Part shown: in pieces, positions 51,701 to 61,908 of the stretch | How positions within the stretch are numbered: the stretch's first letter is position 1 | How the letters are laid out: every line of letters begins with the position of its first letter | From: Liopterus haemorrhoidalis | Lineage: Eukaryota > Arthropoda > Insecta > Coleoptera > Dytiscidae | Length of the DNA: 64,000 nt | Assembly: GCA_963971575.1 (NCBI GenBank) | Contig: OZ020616.1 | Span: forward strand, 1,446,924-1,510,923 | Direction of reading: 5' to 3' | Program-made: the position numbers and the translations under genes | The notes under the pieces: model-generated | Told to the model about the DNA's origin: nothing | Databases searched by the model: none | Seen by the model: the letters and a program-made list of their open reading frames with translations, nothing else

Positions 51701-54700
51701 CTGACACTTGTTAAATCTGACTACCATATCAAAAATTAAACATTTCTACAGTTTAGGAGAGGCAGGACCAAATTCACTTTAATTGTTTTGGGGGGGTCGT
51801 ACTTTCTAACACTCTCCGCGCGTGTTATGATACGCGCCAAATTACAATCTTCCGGGTCTGCCATGTTTGTTCCACTTAATGTCTTCATTTACATTTTCCT
51901 AAGATATGATACGTCGATTGAATAACATCATTATGTTTGTTTATTGTCGAATTGGCTCGGGTTATGTGTAGCATGTAATTAGTGTTTTAAACCAGTGTTT
52001 TTCAATCGCTGATTCGCGGATTTGTACAAAATCTAACCGGTCCCATGTAAAATCAACTAGGTCCGCTAACATCTCTATGTAGGGGAGATGTGGGGACGGT
52101 GGCACAATTGGTACAGTGGAACATTTGAAATATCTTTGAAATATAGAATATTTTCATGTCTGTTTGGGTATATATAGGCCCCTCTGGTACTGAGAAATTA
52201 TACTATCCACATTTTGAATCTATAAATTTAAGTCCCGCCATTTATGATGAAAATGTTGATTTGAGGTAGACAAACTAAAGATTATCGTAACAAGAAAATT
52301 TTTATTTGAACGAGACACAACTAAATTAGTAAGACATTTTGTATTACATGTTGTAAATTGGTCATTTGTCTACAGTGTAAAGCAATTACTAATGCTCTAA
52401 ACTATATCATTTATTTATTTGATAAAATGTTCGTGAAAATAGGGTTAGGCTAACAGTGGCACACGTGTTATGTGGATACAGTGTTACAGAGAGCCACAGT
52501 AGGGGGGGGGGGTGCTAGCGCACTAAGGAAAAGGGCGCTGACGGGCTTGTTAAGGGGCGCCATCGCGACGATGAGGACCTTTTTTTTTTTGCTCGTCACT
52601 TGGATTTTAAGAGGTAGGAACCTTATTCTTATTTACCAAGGGCGCCGAAACACGGTTCTGCCCCTAGCGCAAGTTTACCTTACTGCGGCTCTGACTGTAC
52701 CCACGTACAGTTAGAGTTAGAAGAACAATTCCAAGCTGCGCAAAATAAAAAATATCAGAAAATTAAAAGATATTCTTGTTAGTTCAGACACGTCTGATAC
52801 TGATGTCAATATTGATGAGAATTCAAACTCAGATGATAATGTTGACTCTGAATGTGATACAGATTCGACAGACTACGTAAACAAGGATATTAAAGTAAGG
52901 CAATATGCCTTAACATTTGAAAGATACGGAAAGAATAAAATGAAGAGCCACTCTATAGGGGAAATCATAGAAATAACGACTGACGATATTGTTATAACAT
53001 ATCTCCGACGGCTGACTACTCTTTATATTTATTAAAACAAATGAAAATTACACATTTAAAAAATCAGAGCTGATAAAAGTTTTACCATCTCCTGCTCCGT
53101 CTGGTAGCACAAAACACCGTTTAGAGGTTTTGATTTTTACAGTAAATTTAATAAAATATAATTAACATTAAAATAAAAACTATCAAAACTTACTGCTTCC
53201 AAGGAACTTACCAAAGTTGATTTTTTTATATTAATAATAAATTTACATTTATATATTTATATATATTAATTAAACTTAGTAGTTTGTTCCAAAAAATTTG
53301 ATTTTTTTACAATATTATTAATTTTTCAGTACCTTTCAGATGATTTATTTTTAAAGACATTGAATTGAAGTTTCAATAAAAATTATTGATACATATACAG
53401 ATTTTTTAGATACCTATTATATTTACTGTTCCACTGTATCCCTAATGCTGTTTCACTGTACCCTCACGTATAGGTACAGTGGCACAATTGCAGCGATCAA
53501 CAAAAATATTAATTATAAATGGCACGTGATAAGGACATTAATTTTTAACAGGTTATTTAAACAACGACATTATAAGTAATAAGTGGCGAAAAGATTTATT
53601 AAAAAAATTCAAAATTGAAGATGTTATGTACAGAAAACCAAAATGTGTGCCACCGTCCCCACATCTCCCCTACATTGCGCCTGAACTCATTCACTTTACC
53701 ATTTCGTCTGACGAGTTTTAACTATTTTAATAATTCTTAAGAGGGTCCGCGCGGTGTATGGAGAAACGCGCGTGCCGTCGATTATAATCAGTGTGTGTGG
53801 AAACCGCATAAACCGATTCTCTCCGCTTGCTAATACCACTTTCCATGTCCTTTAATATCTGATTTGATATCAGTTTGTTGCTAATTAAATTAATTATTTC
53901 ATAAATCCGATCGCTTTCCGACAATTGCAATCTGCGGCCGGCAGTGTACTGCCCAAAAAAAGAAAAATTACTCCTTTAGGGTTAAATAAATTAGGACGAT
54001 GCCAAAATATATGCCAAACCGAATTCATGATATCGCAAATTTAATACGGGATACCTGAAATTGGAACTATTGATATGTGAATTAGTATTAAGAATTAGGT
54101 AGTATGCAACCCACAGTAAGTGATAAAATAGCTTTTCATAGCCGGTAATTTGAATAAGTTAACGTGTGGTACGCGGATATTTGTTGCATTTGTGATGTGT
54201 TCTGGGTAAAAATGCACCTGAACAGCCTTGTGCGTCTCGCTGGCCGTGTGTTTCAGTGAACTCCGAGCTGGGGTCCGGGCGGATTGTCCCCCTCCCCGTG
54301 CTGCCACCCCGCTTGTTTATTAATGCGGCGGTAACTGTCCCATAGATCAGCGAAATAGGCCAACGAGACTTGCCGGTAGAATGTGCTCCCGCTGGCGGCC
54401 CAAGGACGCCGTACGGTACCGCGTACACGTTGTGGCGCACTGAGCGTGCCTTTCTTCCTCCGCGCGCCACGGACAACGCTCGGCATTTTTCTCACCGGAC
54501 AAGAACAATACCGGTTAATGGCACCGGCTGCCAATCGAGCGGAACGAGCTCCATATAACAATAACAGTGATTGACAAGAGCACTTGTTCAATGCCCGCGG
54601 CCTGTCACTTGGTCTGCGATGAAAGTCAGTGACCAGTACCGTAGCTAGATTTTCATGTACCCTGCTCTAGATAGTTGTGGGTCCAGGGTCGTACAGTGAC

Positions 54701-57700
54701 ATTTTGGCACCTGGAACAGACTTAGTAGAAAGAAAAACCGAAATAAAATCAAAATATCTGACGAGGGAGAAAGGAAACCCAAAAAAATTGACTAGTAAAA
54801 AAAAAATTATGTGAAGTGTAAATTTTCACACATTCCAGGGTTTGGTGGGTATTTAATAAGTGTAAAACCGCATTCAGAGCTCTTTTAATTAAGAGGTTGT
54901 AGATTGTGCTTTGTTAGCTATAAGTTATGTTTCTATGCGTTCTTTTTAACGTTGCATGTACCGTTCACATCTGTTATAAATTAGTACGTTACGAATAGCC
55001 CTCCATCTGTGAATTTTGAAACCAACTATTTAACTTCGTAAAATATTTTATATGTATTATCGTTCTTATAATTCTGTTGTCTTAGATTTTAACTACCTAA
55101 TTACCTAAATTGTTTATATTTACTGTCTGTCTTTGTAATTTTGAGCAAGATTTGTTAATGATGACATTTTGTTAGGTTATGTAAAGGCATTCGATAACTA
55201 CAGTGTCACTGATAGAATGCGATAGCGAATGTGTTTATATGTCTGTCTCATTAAAACATCTCATTAGCTATAAGTTTAGAAAATTATGCACAATCCACAA
55301 CAAACAGCGTATTAAATTTGGAGGTCTGAACGGTTTCACGTCTTACCATATGACAAACTTTCTGATGACAGTGAACAGTGCATAAGCTATTGATTTAAGA
55401 GCTCTGAATGTGGCTTAAGAAGCTAACATAATATTGGATATCTAGGAATATTTGTTTGATAATCACATTAAAATCTACAGTTTTTTGATAATCATTTTTA
55501 TTCGTTATTTGAATACTAAGAATTTCCATTTAATTTTTTGAATAAAATTTAAATAATTTGTTAAAATTTCGTCACAATAAAATTTAAATTAATAAGAAAT
55601 ATATTGATAAATTTTAAGAGTTTTTTTTGGATACCACACAAAAAAAAAAACAATATTTTTCGATATATTAATAGGATCGAATATTCCTGTTGAACTATTC
55701 CGGTTCCCATCAATGTACATTATGGAGATTTTAATCAGATTTTTAGAACAACCCCTCTGAGAGATAGGGTGGGGGACATAAGTTTTTTGACATATTTTTG
55801 GTGAAATACAATAAAAAAAATGATTTTTCTAAAATAAAAATTTGTTTATCCACGCATTTACAGCTTTCATTTGATACCCCACTAAAAATTAAAAAATATA
55901 TATATAATTCGGGACCCGATGTCCCGAAAAATGTTTTCGGGACGGTCGATTGTCCCGGTTTTTACATAATTATGCATTTGTAAGAAAAGAAATATTACAA
56001 CTAGTCAATGTGAGAGGTGAGATCCTTTTTTTTTGCTCTACATTTGGATCTGGGAGGTGAGGACCTTCTTTTTTTCCCTGTGTCCCGGTTTCCCTTCGCT
56101 GAAATCTGGTCACCCTAGCTATCTGTAGCTCGGAGCAAAATACAAATATTTCATTTTCAAGTACTTTCAGGTTGTACTTTCAACTAAGTACGACTTGAAA
56201 GCGAAATAATTTATCTCCTGCCTGATTTACGTTCGTCCACTTTTCACTCTCATTCTCCAACACTTCCGCAAGATCATTTAATTAGTGACAATAAATAACT
56301 CGGTATATAATTAATGATATTGGTATGATTGCAATTATAATTATTGTAGAGATCTGTTTATAACAAGTTTCATTATTTGCAGTGTGACCTTAAAATGAAA
56401 TAATGAATAAGCGATATATATTGGTTGTACACTGTTATTATTTGCAATAACACGCTGCAATTGACGGAGAAACGAGAATGCAATCGAGCATAGTGTATTG
56501 TAGAAGCGCCGTGGGCATGCGGCTCACCGCTTAGAACCACGGGCCGCAGTGCCTCACGGGAGCAATGCGGACACACGTGCTTGCATGTCTGTGTGTCTAC
56601 CATTGAACTTTTCAAATGCATTTCGCAATGTGATCTATTAAACAATTACATAAATATGCAGTTTGACATTACTCTTAAGAAATGTAAAAATATAACATAT
56701 ATAGAGGTGACATGGATATTTTTAAATAATACAGTTTTATTTTATTTACTAGCTGGAGTACCCGCACTTCGTACAGTTTTTGTAATGTATATTTTTGCTG
56801 TAACATAAAAGATAAGTTAGATATTTCAGTTTAAAGTACAAAGTGTCTCAAAAGAAATTTTATATTTATTTAGCTTACTGCGTGAAAGTAACGTATCCGA
56901 CGGGCGCGGGGGTTATGTCAATCGGTAGCCTGGTTCTTGGGAATTCAGTCCCTATGGAGCGTTTCTCGGGAGCAGACTGCGCGTTATGCGTGCGAGAGTT
57001 TTACAAAAACTGTGATTCGGTGACTGTAGCGCGTAGAAAATTCTGCAGTATTCGAGGTTTTCGCCACTTAAATGATGCGCCAAGCATTCCTCTCATTCGA
57101 CATTGGGTTAAAAAGTTTGAAGAGACTGGTACAACGCTGGATAAATCAAAATCCGGGCGACCTAGGTCATCAAGAACGGTAGAAAACGTGGAGAATGTTA
57201 ATCAGTCTTTTTTGAAGACGAAAGGGGGCGTGCAGTTACAGTGAATTCAGAGCGTTATGTGGAGATGTTAGACAACTTCTTGGTACCTGAACTGCAAAAC
57301 TTTCCTGGCTATAACCAAAGAACATGGTTCCAACAGGACGGAGCAACTTCACACACGTCCAATATGTCTCTGCCACGTGTTCGTGAAATTTTCTCAGGCA
57401 AATTTATCTCCCGGAGAGGTGACATAAATTGGCCTCCACGCAGTCCAGATTTAACCCCTATGGACTTTTTCCTATGGGGTTATCTTAAATCTAAAGTTTA
57501 CGCCAATAAACCGACTTCACTGGCGCATTTGAAAGAAAATATCCGTCACGAAATGGCAGCCATCCCTGAGTCCACCTGCCGAGACGTCATAAGTAATTTT
57601 ACTGTTCGATTAAATGAGTGCCGAGAACGCGAGGGTCTACATTTAGACGATATTATTTTTAAGAAATAAATCCCCAAAAAGTGAATAATTAATAAACATT

Positions 57701-60700
57701 TTTTCTATATACGGCTTACTTTTTTAATCGATCCACTAAATATAAAATTTCTTTTGAGACACCTTGTAGAACACAAAATAATCGTTTATTCTAAACAACT
57801 CTTTTGTATATATTTTTGATGTTAAGTAAATAATAATCGAGTTGTTTCAAGATTTTAGTTTTAGGCTGCACCCCGTAACTTGTCAAATATTTATTCAGTC
57901 GAAAAGTATATACAAAAAAGATTTGTTTTCTTATTATAAACAATTTTTGTTATACCTATAAATTTTGGATGCTAAGTAAATACAACAAAAATCAACACCA
58001 GAACATATGTAATAATTTCAAACAGTACTACAGTCGCGTAGTACAATATTTGACCACCAGACTGCGTATCCGAGCGTGTCAGTTCTCAATAGTTATCTAA
58101 CGGATAATGAGAATGACGTATTGGATTCACTGACTGGTATTGACATTTATGAAGCAGATAAAGTTACAAATAACCTTATCTGTCAGATAGTTACCTGGAA
58201 CTTTATCTGAAGGTGGAAAGACCGGGCCTTAATATCTAAAAGTGTTGCGCAAGAGAGCAAAAAGGTTGAGAACGATTGGTTTAGACATACTATAAATTTG
58301 TAATATTGTGCATATTTACAAGCTGTGGAGCACATGCCATTGCGAGTAATTGCAGTGATCGGAATTTTTACCTACTTTTACATTTCACTTGATAATAATA
58401 TTCATAAAGTGAATGCGTTAACGTACGTTATACGTACGGTGTCTACGGTGTTCCTGTTACAGGTACATAAATATTAATTAGTAATGATTAGAAGTGGACG
58501 CAGTTACATAAGTATTATAATCGGGCAGTCTCATTAATAATTTGGATAGGGTATACACACACAACTGGTGATGTGGCCAGTGGGCAGCCGGTTTAGTTTG
58601 AGCAGCCCGGCTTAAGCCGTGAAAGTTGCAACACTTCCCCCTTTGCTCCGCATCGTGGTATTCATAATATTTCGATATGATTTCCGCAAATATTGAAACG
58701 CAGGTGTTCAATTTAATTTGTCCGCTATTGTTTTCTCGACAACTATATGAGTTAGCAGGTTTGTTAAATTAGACAATTACCGGTTTATAACAACTAGTAG
58801 CCGGTGTAAATTTACTTGCGGCCCGCGTTGCTTGAAGGAAAAATACAAAAAGATAATGTGAAGTGTGAATTTTCACACATTTTAGTGTTTTGTGTGCATT
58901 TAATAAGTGTAGGAAGCCAGCAGAATGCTACCCAGCAAACATTTTTATACGGGCCAGTACTGGTAAAGCACATACTCCCCGGCATTGAAAGTAATGGGCC
59001 AGTACCCCGGTGTCCCCGGGGCCGTTACTGGCCCATTGATGTATCAGTTGCCGGCCCAGCAATGGTAAAGTGCAAAATAATCGCATTAGTTGCAAGATTT
59101 ATTTCTGATGGTTTTAAGTAAAAAGTATGAGTGAAGAACAGTGGTTATAAAATGCTGGTAAAGTACTTCGTATAGGCGGAATGTGAAATACAAATGTGAA
59201 GTACATTATTAATACTGGCGTTGCACTTACTTTTGGTGCCAGTAATTTACCAGCATAAAAGCAGTTTGCCGGCATTCGGCCGTTAGTTGAATGTTTGCTG
59301 GGTAGATATCTAAGAATATTTTTACTTAAGAATATTATTGTGATTATACCGATTTTGACATTTCGATGGATCTCCACGAATTGAGGTCCCTACATAACAT
59401 TTTGACTATTTTTAGCATGATGTCTGTCGGTCTGTCTGTCTGTCTGTCTATCTGTGTACACGTGCAGAGCAAATTCGGCTGAAAGGATTTTTATGAAACT
59501 TCATATTTAAGCTTTTGACATCAATGGCACGAGTTGATCAACTTTTGGTAAAAATCGGTTAACTAGAAATGTGAACTCATGTTGGTTTTAAGATTTTTAC
59601 GAATATTTCATAAGATATTTCACAAGAAATATTTCAAAAGAAATTAAAAAAAAAAAATTAACATAAGTTGTTATAAAAGCAATAACTAACAACTTTTATT
59701 TAAGACATCTTTTGATGAAACGAAAAAAATTTGAATTTTTTTTCTAAATTTCTATTTTTTTATCTATATGTCTAAAAGTATATATTTTTTTCATACTTAT
59801 ATGTAACGTTTCCATTGTCATGATAAATAATATCTGTTAGAAAATATTGGGCCAAGTTATTTCTACTCTACTAGAACTACTCTGCTAGAATGTATTTTAT
59901 ACAAGTACTTTGTGATGGCGGTCGGTCCTGTGGTGGCCACAGCTGATTTTTTAATCTTTAATTGAGTACTAAGAGCTTCCATTTAATTTTTGAAACGAAA
60001 TTTAAATAATTTTCTAATATTTTAACACAATAAAATTTAAATTAAAAAATCCCAGCGATTTTTTCTGTATTTTCTTCGTATCTAACTCTTCATTAAATTA
60101 ATAAGAAATATGTTCATAAATAGCTTCATATTTTTAATTTCAAAAACGTATTTTTCACTATTGTGAATGTGTTATTTGGTTTATAAGTATTTCACTACTA
60201 AAAATTATTTATTCTTGTTTGATACTTGAACAAAAAATAAACTAATTCAAACAATAGATTGTTTGAGGTTAAGCTAAAAATCTGAAAAAAATCTAAGTAA
60301 ATTGATCTAAACCGGAAACGTTCCAGAGGAATTTTTGATTTCATTTTTGAATTATTATTATTTTTTTTTAAATTCATGGCTAAGTTATGGCTAGTAATAT
60401 TATGGATTTTTTGTGTTTATGGCAAAGGTAGTGACTATTTTTTTTTAAATAAATTGTATTAAAATATTTTTAGCTGCCGAGAACCGAGTTCAAGTGTGTA
60501 GTATTCAGTAGGTTCCACATATTATTAAACGTCATGATTCATTCTATTGTTTGAATTATTTAAATTTTTTGTTTTTAAGGTATCAAAGAGGAATAAGCAG
60601 ACCGGCGTAGCGTAGTGGTAACACATCTGCTCTGCGTTACGAAGGTCTCGGGTTCGAATCCAGTTCAGGCATGGAAATTTTCTGAAATAAAAAAATTGTC

Positions 60701-61834
60701 CTGGCTAATTGCCACAGCAGAAAAGGCCAAAAATAAAAAAAAAAAAGAGGAATAAATTATTTATAGTAATGAAATACTTATAAAACAAATAACACATTTT
60801 TAATAGTGAGAAAACATTTCAAAATTGAAAAAAATTAAGCCATATATCAATATATTTCTTATTTATTTAATGAAGACTTTGATACGAAGCAAATGCAGAA
60901 AAAATCGCTGGTATTTTTATTTAATTTAAATTTTGTTCTGAAATTTTCGCAAAAATTTAAATAGCTTAAAAAAAAAAATAAGGAAAGCTTAGCTGAGTTT
61001 AATCTTTTGATTAACCTGAACTTCTGGTTAACAAAAATCACATTTTAATTATTAGTCACATTAATATTATAGCCAAATTTTTTAATTAAAATATTGTAAA
61101 TTTGAAATAAGCCGACCAGGGCGCGAAGGTTGCCGAGTAAATACGACTGAGTATGACGTCAAACGACTGGGTTTTGACGTCACAGATACAGTTACAACAT
61201 AATCTTTACGTGTGTATATTGTATTGTTCGAGAGTTTTGTATTTGTTTTTAAACAATTTTTTACGCATTTATTATTAAAATGGCAGATAAAGATTTTGTT
61301 AGGGCTCAGAGTGATATCGTTGATGCATTTATGCTCATGGAATATATTAAAAAACATATACAAACATAAAGTTTACATTTTTCTGAAATATCGGTTTTAT
61401 TTCGCCTGATAGCTTCCAGCCACAAATTTCGCCTTTTCTGTTGTTTTTCGCCATCAGATAATGATATAAATTGTTTTTTTGTATTTCTGTTTGAACTATT
61501 TGTGCACATCGGTACTAACCAATATTTTCGACTATGTTTCGAAGTACTGGGGCCTAATTAAACTTTATTTTAATTATTATCACCCTAACTTTACATAACT
61601 TATAAAAGTTATACAAGCAAATAAGTTCACGACTGTGTAGGCTGCACGCTGTACACTGGGTAGGCTAGTAGTGTACTGTGTCACTTAGAAGGGGTATGAC
61701 GTCACACGTCGTTTTCGCGCGCTACATATATTTATGATTTTTTTTAGACTTCAAATTAAAAAAAAAAAAAATTGCAAAATTGTTTTTAGGGTTTTGTAGG
61801 TATGACCAAAAAACCCTTATACCGTCATTTTGTC

Positions 61835-61908
<74 letters not shown>

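Noticed and set aside
51992..52080. Third hAT MITE with CAGTGTTTTTCAA start
   Set aside because: Only the left end and a few GGTCC pieces are seen; no right end or duplication before the pogo-like element, so not listed as an element.
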